Notes under the pieces: model-generated
Seen by the model: the letters and a program-made list of their open reading frames with translations, nothing else
The model's database searches: none
What the model was told of the DNA's origin: nothing
Made by a program: the position numbers and the translations under genes
DNA from: Prillingera fragicola
Taxonomy: Eukaryota; Basidiomycota; Tremellomycetes; Trichosporonales; Trichosporonaceae
Assembly (NCBI GenBank): GCA_002335605.1
Contig: BEDY01000006.1
Coordinates: 930,001 to 994,000, forward strand
Direction of reading: 5' to 3'
DNA: 64,000 nucleotides
Shown: in pieces, positions 35,339-49,100 of the stretch
How the letters are laid out: each line of letters begins with the position of its first letter
Position numbering within the stretch: the stretch's first letter is position 1

Positions 35339-38300
35339 ATGCAGCCAAACCAGTGGCAGCAACAGCAGTATGGCTACAACCCACAGTTTCAGCAGCAGCA
35401 GGGTTATGGCCAGCAGCAACAGCGCCCCAACATGCTGGGACCTCAGGCCACGGGCTTCCCTGGTCAACCCCAGCAGCAACGTCCACAGCCGACAGGCTTC
35501 CAGCCCCAACCAACAGGCATGGGTGGCATGGGCGGCATGGGCGGTGCAGGCCCCGGCGCAGGCGGCAACTTTGCTTTCCTCAACGCGCCTCCCGTGCCAG
35601 GATCGTTTGGCCAGCAGCGCAGCAGCATGAGTGGGCAGGGCGGCATGACCCCGCAGATGACCGGCTTTCCGGGCGGCGGCGCCAGTGGCCTCATGCCCCA
35701 GCAGACGGGGTACCCAGGCCTCATGTCGCAGCCAACAGGCATGGGCGGCGGCATGATGCCCCAGCAGACGGGTATGGGCGGGCTTCGTCCCCAGCCGACT
35801 GGTATCCACGACCCCCGCCTCGGCGCCATGATGCAGACGTTTATGCCGAGTAACACGTCTCAGGTGAGTGAATGAGCGTGCGAGTATTCTGCTAACAAAC
35901 AGCCGTTTAGCGCGTCGGGTGTGCCTCAGTTCAACCAGAGCCAGCAGCAGCCCCTCACACACACCTTCCAGACCCTCCTCCAGAACCCCAGCGTCAAGAC
36001 ACCCAAGATTCCTTGGACGCTGTCGCGCCAGGAGAAGAAGGATTATGACCAGATCTTCCGCGCCTGGGACCAGAAGGGGGATGGATTCATCTCGGGTGAA
36101 ATGGCTCGCGAGGTCTTTGGGCAGTCGGGTCTCGGTCAGGACGATCTTATGAAGATCTGGTGCGTTTGCCGTGAGTGTGCCAAGTGCTGACGGTGCAGGA
36201 ACTTGTCCGACGTCGACAACCGTGGCAAGCTCAACCTGCCCGAGTTTCACGTTGCCATGGGTCTCATCTATCGCGGATTGAACGGCAACGAGATCCCAGA
36301 CAAGCTGCCCGAGGAGCTGGTCCCCGCGTCGATGCGCGACATTGACTCGACCGTCAACTTTATGCGCGACCTCCTCAAGCACGAGTCCTCGACCCGCTCG
36401 GACACTTCCACTCCTGTCGGCTACAGTGGCACTCCGGTTTCCGTTGCAAGCTCCAAGGATGCCAAAGTGTACAAGCACGATGACAACCGCAACACGAGCT
36501 ACAAGTCGTCATCGCGCCACCTTGACCGCAAGGCTGTGCGTTACGCTGGCGAGGACTCTGGAGCCGAGATTAGCGACCTCCGTCGCCAGCTCGAGAACAC
36601 CAGCTCGATGCTCGACGAGTCTGCCAAGATTAGCGCGCGCAGGACGGAAGAGGACGACATGCTAGAGCAAGAGGTCGAGGACATTAAATACCGCGTTCGT
36701 CGCATCAAGGAGGACATTGAATATGTCTCCAAGGGCCGCCGGACAACCGAAAAGGACGAGGAGCGCCGCAAGCTTGAGCGTGAAATGCTCTATCTCATGC
36801 ACGAAAAGCTGCCCGAGCTTGAGCGCCGCCAGGAGCGTCGTCAGGAGGAGAAGCGTATGGAGGAGCGTGCTGGTATTCGCGCCCGCGACAGGCGCAACGA
36901 CGTTCACGGCCGCTACGACGACCGTGACCGCGATGGCACCGACTGGCTGCGTGGGTCGTACGACCGCCGTGGCAGCAGGGACGACCGCGATGACCGCGAC
37001 CGTCGAGGAAGCTTCAACCGCGACGACCGTGACCGCCGTGGAAGCCGTGACGACCGTGATCGCCGTGGCAGCTTTAACCGCGATGACCGCGACGACCGCG
37101 ATAGGTATGACACCCGTGACCGTGATAGGTATGACGACCGCGACCGCCGTGGAAGCCGCGACGACCGTGACCGCTACGACCGCGACCGGGAAGCACCACA
37201 CGACCTCTCCAAGAGCCGCGCGCCTGTTCCCCCTTCACCTCCGAAGACTGCCTCGCCCAAGCCCGAGAAGCCGGCGCAGCCTGCGTCAACGTCCAAGTCG
37301 ATGGCTAGCATGACCCCTGAAGAGCGCAAGGCGTACGTCAAGGAGCAGGCACAGCGCCGTATCCAGGAGCGGCTTCGCGCACTCGGCGTCGAGTCGGCGT
37401 CCCCCGAGCCAACAGTCGACACCAGCGTCGAGGAGCGTCTCGAGCGGGAGCGCAAGGAGGCGGCTGAGAAGGCCAAGGCGGCCGATGCGGAGCAAGAGGC
37501 GCGAGAGCATGCGCGCCAGGAACGTATTCGTGCTGCTGGCGGCGGTGGAAGCGATGAGCCAGCATCAAAGGCTGCTCCTGCTGCGCCTCCCGTCAAATCA
37601 GCGCTGAAAAAGCCCGGTCCTCCCCCACCTGCACCTTCACCCCGCAAGGACAAGCCACCTGCGCCTACGCCCCGTCACGGTGCAGCACCTGTCCCGCCTG
37701 CACCGAGGTCTCCTGTCAAGAAGGCCGCACCCCCCGAGGACCCCGAGGAGGCCGAGCTGCGCAAGCAGGAGGAGGCGAGGCAAAAGGCGATTGCCGAGCG
37801 CCGTGAGCGTCTCAAGCGTCTTCAGGAGGAGGAGGAGGAGGAGACCCGCAAGGAGGAGGAGCTGCTGGCTCAGCGCAAGGCGCGCTCAGCTGCCGCTTCC
37901 ACTCCCAGTGTCGTCCAGTCCAGTGTTACCAGCCCTCCCGCGTCCACAGCCGGCTCATACAACCCCTTCCACCGTCCCCGCCCTACTGGAGGCAGCCAGG
38001 ACGCATCTATGCCCACTTCGCCTGGTCTTCCCAAATCGCCCAACGCTGGTGGCTACAACCCCTTCTCCCGCCCTCAGGGTTCCACCACCGACTCGTCGGC
38101 AAGCATCCCCCCCCCCCCACCGCCCCCCCCGGCGCCGCCGGTTCAGCAGACGACGCGTGCTGCCGACCCGGTCGCTGCCGCCCAGGCGCCTCCCCCTCCC
38201 CCTCCTCCCCCTCCCCCTGGGCCGCCCGTGCAACAGCAGGCCTGGATCCCCCCCGCCCGCACCAACTCTGCTCCTCCCGATGACGACTGGGATGCAGGAG

Positions 38301-41300
38301 GACGAGAGATCGAGGCAGACGACTCGGACAGTAGCGACGACGAGTACGCCAAATCGCGCACTGCGCGTGCCGGACTCGCCTCGGCGCTTTTCGGTGGTCC
38401 CTCGACTGGTTCCCCTGCTGGTTCCCGTCCTGGATCTGCCGCACCAAAGGCTGCTCCCCCGGCCGCACTCGCAAACCTCGGCGGCGGCGCACCAACCGGT
38501 GGCGGCATGTCGGCGTTGCTGTCCTCGATCCAGGGCGGTGCCCGCCTCCGCCACGCCGAGACGGTGGACAAGAGTGGTCCTGGCGTCTCTGGCCGTATCA
38601 TTGGCGACGCCGCGCCACCTGCCCACATCAAGGTCCAGGCCGACTCGCCCCCTCCCTCACCGCCCATGACCCGTTCGCCCGAGCCTGCCGCCGCGGCTGT
38701 GCCGTCGATCAACGTCGACGACGACTTTGTCGCTGGCAACCCCAACCGTCAGAGCACGGACTGGTACGGCGCCCTCGCGGCTGACAACATGCACCCTGCG
38801 GCAGCCTACAGCGACAGCGCTCTCGAGCCTACTCGCGAGGAGCGTGAGGAGGAGGAGCGCGCTGCTGCAGAGGCTCCGGCTAACACCAACGGCTCGGCAG
38901 CTGCTGGCGGTGACGATGGACCGAGCCTGGACGATGTCGACCTTGGCACCACCCTGCGCGTGCGCACTCTCTACGACTATGCTTCCTCGTTTGACGGTGA
39001 TCTTCGTAAGTGACCTTCTGACGCGCAGGGAGCATTTGCTAACGCTTCAGCATTCAAGGAGAACTCGATCCTCGAGGCCCACCCCTCCAAGGACCCCAAC
39101 GGCCCTTGGTGGTTCGCCACCGACCCCTCTGGCAACGCCGGGTGGATTCCCGGCTCGTACGTCAAGGAGTGTGTCGTCACTCCTTGCCACGCCATCTACG
39201 ACTACTCTGGCCAGGGTTCCGAGGAGCTGTCGTTCAGCGCTGGCGAGCAGCTCTCGGTCGTCGACCAGACCGACCCCGACTGGTGGAAGGTCGAGAGTTC
39301 GGGCTCAATCCTGCTCGTTCCCGCGGCGTATGTTCAGGTCCTTGGTTAGTACCTACTCCCTTCCCCACCCTCTTCCTCCTTTCCCCTCCTCCCTTCTCCC
39401 TCCTCCTTGCCCATGTTTACACCTTCTTTTCCCTTGACGCAGGCTAAATATTATCTCATTGCTCGAAAATGTCGTCATGAAAAACAAAATCTCCCAAATG
39501 CAAACAAAAATGGACCCCTTGCAGGTGACAAGCCGGTCGCTCCAGCACCTGCCCAGCTGCGTCAAGAGACCAAGGCCACGGCTGTCCCATTGCTTACCTC
39601 ACCTACGTCAGCTAACGGATCGCGCGCCGCCCAAGGGCCGCGATCACCCCAAGACATGAACCCTACGTTCACCGTCGCGTCCCCGGAACAGACGTCTTTT
39701 CCGGACCGCTCCGAGGTGCTGACCCCAGGTATGCCTGTGCGGACACAGGCATTGGCCCTGGCGCAGGAGGAAGGTGCGACGCCTAACCGCTCCCGCGCGG
39801 CGAGTGTGTCACAGTACAGTGTGGCGACGGAGGATGACGGTGACGATTCGGACGCCGACAGTGTGCTGTCCTTTTGGTCTTCTGACGGTGACGAGTCGGA
39901 CACGGACGCCCCGCCGGCCGCAAGCGACGCCGCGTCCGAGGAGATTGAAAAGGAGAAGAAGGAGGTGGAGAAGAAACGCCGCGAAGGCGAGAGGCAGCGC
40001 GCGCTCGCTGCTGCTGGCCTCAAGATCCGGCGTGAGCCACCTGGCATTCCCGCCAAAGCGCCAGCAGCACGCAGGAGGCGCGCGGCCCCCGCCGTGCCCA
40101 GTCGCGGCAACAAGCCCAGCAGGAAGGAGCACAAGGACGAAGGCCCCGAGCCCCAGGCCGACCACGATATCGAGGTCAAGGACGCTTATGCGCGTTACGA
40201 GCAGTTTTTGGCCGAGGCTAAGAACCGTCCTGTCGCGCCGCCCGTCGCCCGGCCTACTCCTGCCAGGCCCATGTCGCTTGAAGTCCCGGGCGCTGGTGGG
40301 GTGCCGTCGCACACGCCTTCGCCCGCGCCTAGTGCGGGGAACACGACTGCTGCGGCCAAGCTTACAGGGTTTTTGTCCCGTATGAGCACCGTTGTGACTG
40401 GTGGCGGTGGCGAGGCCCCCAAGCCGCGTGTGTCCATTAGTGGGCCTATCGTTAGTGGGCCCATGTGTGGTGGACCTATTGGCGGCGACAGCGAGGATGG
40501 GACTGCCAGTGCTGCGCCGAGCGACTTTGGACGCACGTGGTCGTCGCTGGTTGACCCCAGTGCGCTCGAATCCATGACGGAGACGGAGCGGAAGCGCCAA
40601 GAGTCAATCTTTGAGTTTATCGCCACAGAGTCGAGCTATGTGCGCGACCTGCAGCTGATCGTGGGCGTCTTTTACGGCGCGCTGATGCACGAGCTCGACG
40701 ACCGGGCGCTAAAGGTCATCTTTGCCAATGTCGAGGATATCCTCATGCTCAACACGTTCTTCCTCTCCGCACTCGAGGAGAGGCAGAAGCAGTGCCGCCT
40801 CTATGTTGACCGCATTGGCGACATTTTGGCCGAGCACATGCAAAACGTCGACGTTTACATGCCCTACTGCGTGAATCAGGATCAGGCGGCTAAATTGTTG
40901 CTCCAGATGCGCAGGGACGACCCCGCGCTTGAGAAGATTCTGCAGGGGATTCGCGATACGAATCCTGCTGTCCGCGGGCTCGACTTGTCGTCGTTCCTGC
41001 TTGAGCCGAGTAGGTCTCAGAAACTGACTGTTGATGTTGTGCTGACAGCTATCAGTGCAGCGTATCACTCGGTACCCGCTTCTGCTTCGCCAGATTGCCC
41101 ACTACACCCAGCCGGACCAGGACCTCGACGAAGTCCAGTCTGCGCTCACGTGTACCGAGGGCATTGTCGCGCAGATCAACGAGTCTGTGCGTGAGGCCGA
41201 GTCGCACGAGCGTCTGCGTGTCCTGTCCGAGGACCTCTGGGTTGGTGGCGAGGGACGTATCGATTTGACAGAGCCTACCGCGTGCCAGGGTCCGCGCAAG

Positions 41301-41980
41301 CTTATCAAGGAGGGCGCCGTTGCCAAGGCCAAGAGTGGGCGCAAGCTGTGGATGGTGCTGTGTACGGACGTGTTGATCCTCATTGAGAGCCGCAACCTGT
41401 ACCGCATGGTGAGTGACTTGTCCGTGGAAAACGCTAACAATAGCCCATACCTCTGCACGACGTGCTCATCCAGCAAGGTCGGGACGACGTCTCGTTTGCC
41501 CTGGTCATGGGCTCTGGCAAACGCGATGTTATCCGCCTCAAAGCCCCAACGAACAAGGACCGCGTCGAGTGGGTCGCAACCCTCAGCCGCGCTCGCAAGG
41601 AGACACTCCAAGCCCGCGAGTCGTCTGGGGCTGCGTCGCACGCGCGCCGCCCCAGTGCCCGGGACAGTGGCGACTACAATGACAACCGTACGAGCGCGTA
41701 CATCAACTACAACGACAACCGCGCCTCAGTGTACAGCACTCAGTCGACGGGTAGTGGCCGGAGCCGTCGGATTTCGCGGGCCTACTCAGACTACGCGCCG
41801 AGCGTGCAGTCGCCTGTGGCCCAGTATTCGGGGCAGCAGCAGGCCTTTTCGCCTGTGGGTGCACCACCGACACTACCGCCCCGCCCGCCCAGTAGTGGAG
41901 ACATGCTTGATCCTGTGTATGACGATGCGCACTCATACGCTGGTACCAGGGGGCATAACCTGTACAACCACGAGTTTTAG
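35339..41980 (+). CDS. CIN1: Intersectin-like endocytic scaffold and RhoGEF (Cin1 type)
   Basis: Exons 35339..35863, 35903..36159, 36199..39005, 39051..39344, 39525..41009, 41056..41408 and 41444..41980 give 2,085 residues. In Cryptococcus the homologue Cin1 acts in endocytosis and trafficking. Order of parts: Gln/Pro/Gly-rich repeats (1-175); EH domain (about 213-305) with an EF-hand loop DVDNRGKLNLPEF; coiled coil (about 378-490); Arg-Asp repeats; charged coils and polyproline (near 900-960); two SH3 domains (about 1176-1295) with TLYDYASSFDGDLPF and AIYDYSGQGSEELSF; a low-complexity linker; DH/RhoGEF (about 1645-1850) with FEFIATESSYVRDL and MQRITRYPLLLRQIAHY; and PH (about 1860-1960). The C-terminus is Tyr/Ser-rich. 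A stop directly behind the SH3 pair in intron 4 allows a 1,295-residue short form. Confidence 0.92.
36905..37195 (+). repeat. Arg-Asp/Gly-Ser tandem repeats in intersectin
   Basis: Imperfect units of about 30-45 bp encode DRDRRGSFNRDD, DRDRRGSRDD and variants over roughly 95 residues between the coiled coil and the proline-rich region. They are in frame. Confidence 0.8.
39345..39524 (+). promoter_or_regulatory. Alternatively spliced intron with built-in short-isoform stop
   Basis: The intron runs from GTTAGT at 39345 to CAG at 39522-39524 in the long form. Retention reads CTT GGT TAG, and use of the inner acceptor at 39442 reads CTT GGC TAA. Both stop after the same Leu-Gly, directly behind the second SH3 domain. 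The part 39443-39524 is unusually AT-rich and A-run-rich, as expected of a 3' UTR with poly(A) signals. Confidence 0.6.
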
Positions 41981-44900
41981 CGCCCTCAAGACGGATGTGG
42001 AGCGAGGGGCGGCGAGTGCCGCCGAAAAAAAGGTCAGAATTCTGCATGAAACAGCCTGCATGGAACATGGCGGCATTGAACAACGTAGATGGAATGCATT
42101 GCGCGTGCCGAGAAGCCACCAGGCATGCTGTGGAGCTAGCATCTGCGGCAAGCAACGGCACAAGAAGAGTGGGGGGCGGAGCTATAGGCAATGCCGAGCA
42201 TGCCGATCAGCGTCGATCACTACCCTGGTGACCCTGGTTGTGTGCACCAGCTGGCTGACCTCAGCCACCATGTCTGTTGCAGTGAGCATGAAAAAACGCA
42301 CAGCGACGAACACCTACTGCCCAGCGAGTAGGTCGCCCACCACGTCTTGTGCAGAACGATGGTACTGCCCACTTTGCGGTGGTGTATGCCCGCTGACCGT
42401 CTATCAGCTTGTGGAATGCCGCATCAAATGGCCGAGGACCGAGATGGTGCCTCCTTTTGTGTGTGTGCAGTTGCTAGTGCATTCAAAGTGTTCGAAGACC
42501 GCTTCTTTGTTAAATTCTATAGGCTGAGGTCAACAAATGGGGCTTGCAGTGCACGTATACGGTACGACGGCTTGCCCGAGAAACACACTACGATTCCAGC
42601 AATCCGGATGGTCCGTGCGTAGTGGTTTGCTCACCCTTGACGAGAAACGTACCATGTTTTCCTGTGAGACGTGCGACGCGCATGCTATGCTGTTCTGCGA
42701 GCTCCAGGCGTAGACCAGGGGTCGAGGGGAGGTGTCAGGCGGGGACTGCGGGTGGGTGGGTGGGTTGGGCTTGATTGAGTTAGGGGTGGCGCCGTCAGCG
42801 GCAGGGGATGGGGGAGCACGCAGTTTGGGTGGGAGGGAAAAAGACTGAGGGGGAGCGGCATGGCGTCGGCGGCGTAGCTGGCGTGACGCCAACTGGCGAC
42901 CGTCGCTCGCGCTGCCTCTGCGGGGTCGCACAGGCTCTGCCATCTGAAGCTGTGTCATGTTGTCGGCGTGCGTTTCGCTTTCGGGGCCTCGGAACCCCAA
43001 ATCCGGTCCGGAGTGCTAGGCGGTTGGCCGTGGTGCTAGGAGTGGGGGGGTCGGTACGGTACCAGGTGCCAGGTGCCAGGACGTCAGTTCGCACGCAAGG
43101 CTCCAGCGTGACTCTTACGCAACGGCCAACGTACATCCCGGCGCTGCCGCAACGAGACATGCCTAGGAGGAATATACGATTTTGCCGCTATAGCAGCAGC
43201 TACGAGACGGATTGGCTGCGCCTGGTGGGTCTGCGATGAACCCGGTGACATTTTAGCGTTTGCGGCCAGAAAACCGTGCCAGGCGTACATACGTGCATGA
43301 GGTTTCCAAGCCCCTGGCCCCAGAGTTGAGGCTCGAGACCCAAAAAACTAGTGCGAAGGCGTGGGGGAGTGAGAGTGCCCGTCGCGCTTTGCGTCGTGCC
43401 AAAGAGGTTCTAGAGCGAATTTAACCAATTTTCCGGGACATTTACCCATTGATGAAGGTACTATACGGCCATCCATCCGGCTTACCTGGCGTTGGTCCGA
43501 GACATGTGCTTGCGTACGTCCTCTGCGTCCTGACACGATGGAAGACGGAGATGCCGCGGACTAGCGCCAAGGGGGCTTGGATAGCTTGTGCGTAGACCCC
43601 GAAGAGTCGAAGAGTATGTGCGCCACGGGCCACGGGACGGCACGGCCAAATGGAGCTGCTGGCTGCTAGAGAGCCCACTTTGCGTGCCACTGGGAATCAT
43701 GGTCCATGGATCCACTACTGTTCCGACTTCACGTGAGAGGTACAAGGCACAAAGCCGGAAGATGCGCTATTTGGCGCTACCAGACCAACGATGGGGAGTA
43801 CGTTGCTCGATGCTCGGCACTCGGCGTGCCCGACCCGGAGGGCTTGCGTTGCTCCCTTGCTATCGCTTATCGCGTACCTGAACGTCGTGAAGCACACTCT
43901 GGGGTCAGTGTTGCATGTGCTCAATGAGGTCGGCCGGACGGATGAGTGTTCCTCGCGGGGGTTACTAACCGCCAGGTTCGTATGTAGCCTGGTGTCATTG
44001 GTGGGTTCTGCGCGCGCGACCGCGAACACCGAACAATGTTGCGCACAAGGCAGTGAACAACGTACATACTTCGGCAGAGAGCGGGAGGTGGAGCGGGTGT
44101 ACATGTGGTTTCTATGTTGATGACGAGAGGATCATCGGTGACGACAAGATCAGCAGCAACAACAGTACAGACGGTCACCGGTCTTTGGGATCCAGGGCAG
44201 AAGGCACAGCGTCTGTCACCGCCGAGCACATGGATGTGTGTGAAGTGCGTAAAGTGTGGCGAGCGTGACAGCCTGTGGCACTGAGCAAGTTTCAAGAGTC
44301 TGCAGAACAACGACTGCGACTCTGGCCAAAGGGTTCATGAGCTCTCGTAAATCAGGGAGCAGCTCCTCGAATTGTTTCGTATTTTACTCCTCTTGTCCAG
44401 CACATGCCTGGGAGCGTGGACATTGATTTTTCGTTCTCTTTTCCAGAGTGGGTAGCCCTCGCAACGAGCACATATTATTCCCCACTCTCACTCACCTTGG
44501 CATGAGCCAATGGCGTGACTTTTCCAGCCGTGGCATTAGTCCACTTGTATTCCTCCACTGACTACCCCGTGTATTCACTACTTGCCATCCTTTACGGGGT
44601 CTTCGTCGTTCTAGGAACAACGGTGGACGTCTGTTCACCCAACAGCACAATAAAATACATAATTCATAACCAATGAGAACCACCTCTTGGCCGGTTTAAC
44701 TACCGGTGGGCAACGCCCCAATGCCACTGGAAATAACAGCGAGCTGCCCAGCCAAGTTGTCCCGGCACTTGGGCCACGAAGACAAGGACCAAAACATGAT
44801 GAGACAGCCCGCGCTGGAGTTCGAGGGTTTAAATGCCTCGTGAAGTCAGTAGCAGCCGCTAAACCTTCACGTTGCTCGCTAGAAGACTGTCTACGCACCC

Positions 44901-46107
44901 GTTGTCCGCAAGCTATCGTTCAACCTCAAAGCACCTTAATACAAAGTATAGCCCACACTCGGGTCAACCTGTTTGCTCAAGACCCCAGCAGGTCTGACTG
45001 GAAGACGACGATGAATCGTGAGTGCCCAATAAACGACTGCCAACTGTCACCCAAAGCTTAATCTGACAGCATTAGGCCAGCTCTCCATTCTACACCTGTC
45101 AAGTTAACACTTCAATTCATTCGGCGCCAAACTATCTCTACTGCACCTCGCTCTCCAAAACTGTCAACACCCTCGGGTCGAGCTGTCCGACAGTGATATC
45201 AATCTCATGATAGTCAATAGATCTCTGTCCATCACGTGGCTACTCAAGAAAGACTGGTCGATTCCCCACGATCATGCGCGATACCTCTTTCTCGGGTCAT
45301 GCAGCCCGATCTGCCGTGGGGCCGATGTCTGTCATCAATAGGGGTCGAGTGGCATGCTCGACACAGAAGTCGTTATCTGATTGCAACATCGGGTCCGTCG
45401 TGGGACACAGATAGCCAGCCATGCCTCCAAAGGTCCACAAGTGAAACAACATCCAACGACATTTCGACATCGCACCTTGGGCCGTCCCTCAGCAGCTCCA
45501 TCTAGAACACGGTACTGCCCCAAGGGCATCCGCGTTAAACGTTACTTTGCATGACAGCGAGCATCCTCGGGTCAATTCCGATCCTCGTCTTGCCCGCTCT
45601 GGCACCGTCCTCCGAGTTCAGCTACCTTGCCATAATTTGCCATTCTAGGTTGGCATGACTTTAGTCACCAAGGTCGTCTTGGAGCGTCCCAACGGGCAGG
45701 ATATTCAGTGCTACCGCGATGGGTGAGCTCAACCCCTCCTTGTCCCCCCAATGGCTATCGATACTAGAACGATATCGCGCTGTCGGGCGTGACTCATCTC
45801 CCGCTTTGCAGCCACTCAATGCAGGCAGAAGTGCAATGTACGGCGAGGCATTGGTAGAGATCGTCTGCCATTGACTCGCTGGCCGTCGTTGACGTCTGCA
45901 ACTGCACTCGTGGTCTGTCGGTGCAATTGTCCAGATTAGGGTTCCAGCGGGCCCGAATGAGAGCGACTTGCTCAACGAGACAGAGGGGGTGTAACTGCAA
46001 CGCGCAACGGCCGATTGGCCAGAGATCAAGCGCTGCTTGCACTACGTCCTCGACATGTGCGTGCGCACTCGTCCGCCTAGAGGGCGATAGCCATGGTTAG
46101 ACTTGAG

Positions 46108-49100
46108 TCGGGCCCGAAACTCGACGTCTCTCGCGACCAGTCAGCTGGCTCCAGGTGGCCATAGAGTCTTCTCCATTGATCAAAGGTCAAGCTCCTCGGG
46201 TGCCCCTGCAACGAGCACTGGATGCTAGGTCGCCACCTCACTCCTGCAGGCGTAAGAATAGCACTGATGAGAAACACGCCGCCAGCCATTGGACGCAAAC
46301 GCGTATTCTTCAGCTCACGTCGGCCGTCCAGCCCTCCCTGTCGAGCCCCGACCTCATGAGATCTCTTCAGCGAGCGCTTCGGAAACGACCGCCAACCACT
46401 CAAAACGCACCACGTCGATCTTTCGGCCAGCTCTCCCAGCCGAAACCCTCTCTGCGTATCCATTCTCAGCCGCGGTAATACTTGCGTCTTGATTGGCAGA
46501 CTCAGAGTCTTCAACTGGATCCAGGACGCAGACGGATCCGATTTATCTGCGAGCAAGACCTGGATTAACGGCTCGCACCCTGGGCGATCTGGGCATGTGG
46601 CGTTCGGAGAACTGCGAGGCCGAAGCACCAGGCGGCTGGCACTGTGTGACTGCCTAACAGAGGTCTGAGCCGTGCTGAGGCGAGTGTAGGGGCCACAGTG
46701 AAGGGTAGAAAAAAGGGTTAGGGAAGGGTTAGAGGATCAAAGGGTTCCGACGAAGATCAGAAGGATGTACGAGGATGTCATCCGGTGCGAAGACTGGGTT
46801 CGGGTGAGAGTTGGTCCGACGGAGGTTTTGTCCCACCTTGTGCGACGGCGACACGGTGCAGCGACGCAGCGACGCAGTCTGTCCGAGAGCCGTTGATGCA
46901 GAGGAGCGCAGATCTGCTCGCGGTGGAGGCTCGTAGCTTCGCAGCACTTGAACGCCAGCAGGCCCGAGGGCTCCGAGCTACTCGCTGACTGCTCATTGGC
47001 GCTTGCCCTCGGCCGTCCTCAGCTTTGCACGGCACTGAGCATCTATTCCTGCTGTCCGAGGTCAGAACGTCATTGAATCGTAGCGTTCGCGTCCACCGTT
47101 GCGCTGACGTGAGCGGGGACCCAATTGGTGGCCTCGAGACGCGACGTGTGTTATGACAAACAACTGCGGCGCCATTGACTCGTCCTCGTCGGCATCAGTA
47201 TTGCTCGGCCGCAGCTGATGGCGAGTGCAGCTATTCCAAGCTCGCCGTGCGCCGTGGGTCTGAGTGGTGTCCAAAATAAGACGAGCGATACCCTCGCTGG
47301 CAGTGACGCCGATATGTGAGCTGGGATGTGTTACCGAACTCATTCGGCCTCATCACGTTCAGTGGCCAGATACGAGGCGCGCTTGGCAGCAGCCGTGCAT
47401 CTAACGACTGCCCAGCCGTAGATTTCAGCATAAGCCTTACTGGCCACAGCTTGGCTGCCAGTAAGGTTTGGATAGTAGTGGATGAAGAATAACAAGCAGT
47501 GGGTGGCGAGGGCATAGGGTGGCAACAGCGACTTGACACGTCGCGACTCTAGTTCTCAACAATGGGTCTGGCAGGTATACATGTTCGTCGGCCGACAGGC
47601 AAATGCCGTTTCCCAAGAGCCAATTTGAACAGCCGTAGACAGATTAGATACACCAACCACAGTCACCGAACAGGTCGGCAAATCAGCAACCCCACACGCA
47701 CCCAACGCCAAGACCCTCGCATAGCTCTCGCTTGGCCGTTCCCATGACACTCTGAGACTCTGAGAGCGCAGCAAAGCAGAGACTGGGATGCCTGCTACAC
47801 TACCCATTTCGGGTCGTCGAACCCGATACTGCTAGTGTAGACAAGTGGGCGATCCCTTGGCGCACTCAGACCATTGTTGCCGATTCCCAAGACATTCGGC
47901 CAAGGATCGTCGGCATGGTTGTACATACCTGTGTACGCGCAGCGCTTGACCGAACGTGCGCTAATCTTCTTTCGGCCGGCGAGAGTAATTCTCAGCTCCT
48001 GCATTGATGCGGTCACGATGTTCTATCTAATCGTGTTTCGGCCGGGGCAGGAAGAGGGCGATGATAGCGACATAGATAGATAGGACGTTTTGTGCCGTGC
48101 GTTCGCTTTCGCCATCCTTGCCAAGCCTAGAGGCTGTCCCCCACTGCTGCGATTGCAGCACAGACGCAGTAAGCCGCTGTAGCGGACTTGGCTTCGGCCG
48201 TCCCATTCTGCATGCAACGCTAGCGGAAGGGTAGTATGCAGCACGAGCCTACCCCAGAGCCACCTCCAACGCCGCCAACAGTCACAGCCGCACGGAAGGC
48301 TCGTTTCCAACGACTTGTTTGCTTGGCATTCACACGCCCAGCAGTTGCCAGGCCCGACGCTTGAGCAGTTCTCATCAGATAGTATCACAGGATGCCCCTT
48401 CGGCCGCGTCTCGTGTTTGCTGACATGGATATATGATGACCACAACAATGGAGCACCAAAGCCGCACTGTTGATGTGTATCTAATCTCGGTGTGGAATCG
48501 GTCACCAGGTTCAGTGATCATCGGCCGATGCAGACCCGAAGCGCAGGCTAGTGCTCTGAAAGCGCAGACTAGCACGCCAAGGTGGACCATTCAGTATGGT
48601 CATGTGCGATGATGCTGCTCGCGCGACAGTGCCTATGCTCAAGCACCGGCCGAAGGTGCTATCTGACATGTCTAGGCAACTAACCTGCCTCGCCGCATTC
48701 CAGTGCGATCAACTGGACAGGACGACCAAGCGCATCACTTCAGCAACTGCTCACACGAGACCATCGCCAATACCGCCCCCTAACCCGTACGAGCCAACCT
48801 TTCCCGTGCGGTATACGACACGTCAAGCGCTGCTGCTTCTTCGGCCGACACAGCGCTCGCCGTCGCTCAACGCAGACCAACAGTCCAACAAGGCCCAGCA
48901 AACGAGACATACTTGGCACAACGAGCCCACCTGGCCATGCCCGCCGGCCCCCACTTGCCTCGCAATCACGGCCGACGAACCCGCCAATAAGAGTGCGTAT
49001 ATTTGACGGCAACATCTTCTGCATAACCCACGTTGCTCGTTCCGCGTTCGTCAGTGCTCAAAGTGGACGCGTGGAGGTGCGATATCAGGGATGCATTGCG

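Noticed and set aside
35297..36478. 393-codon minus-strand open frame over the start of intersectin
   Set aside because: Antisense to the Gln/Pro/Gly repeats and EH domain; Ala/Leu/His-rich without motifs.
43055..43081. Short tandem GGTGCCA copies
   Set aside because: Only two to three 7-bp units; no sign of a larger repeat or CRISPR-like array.
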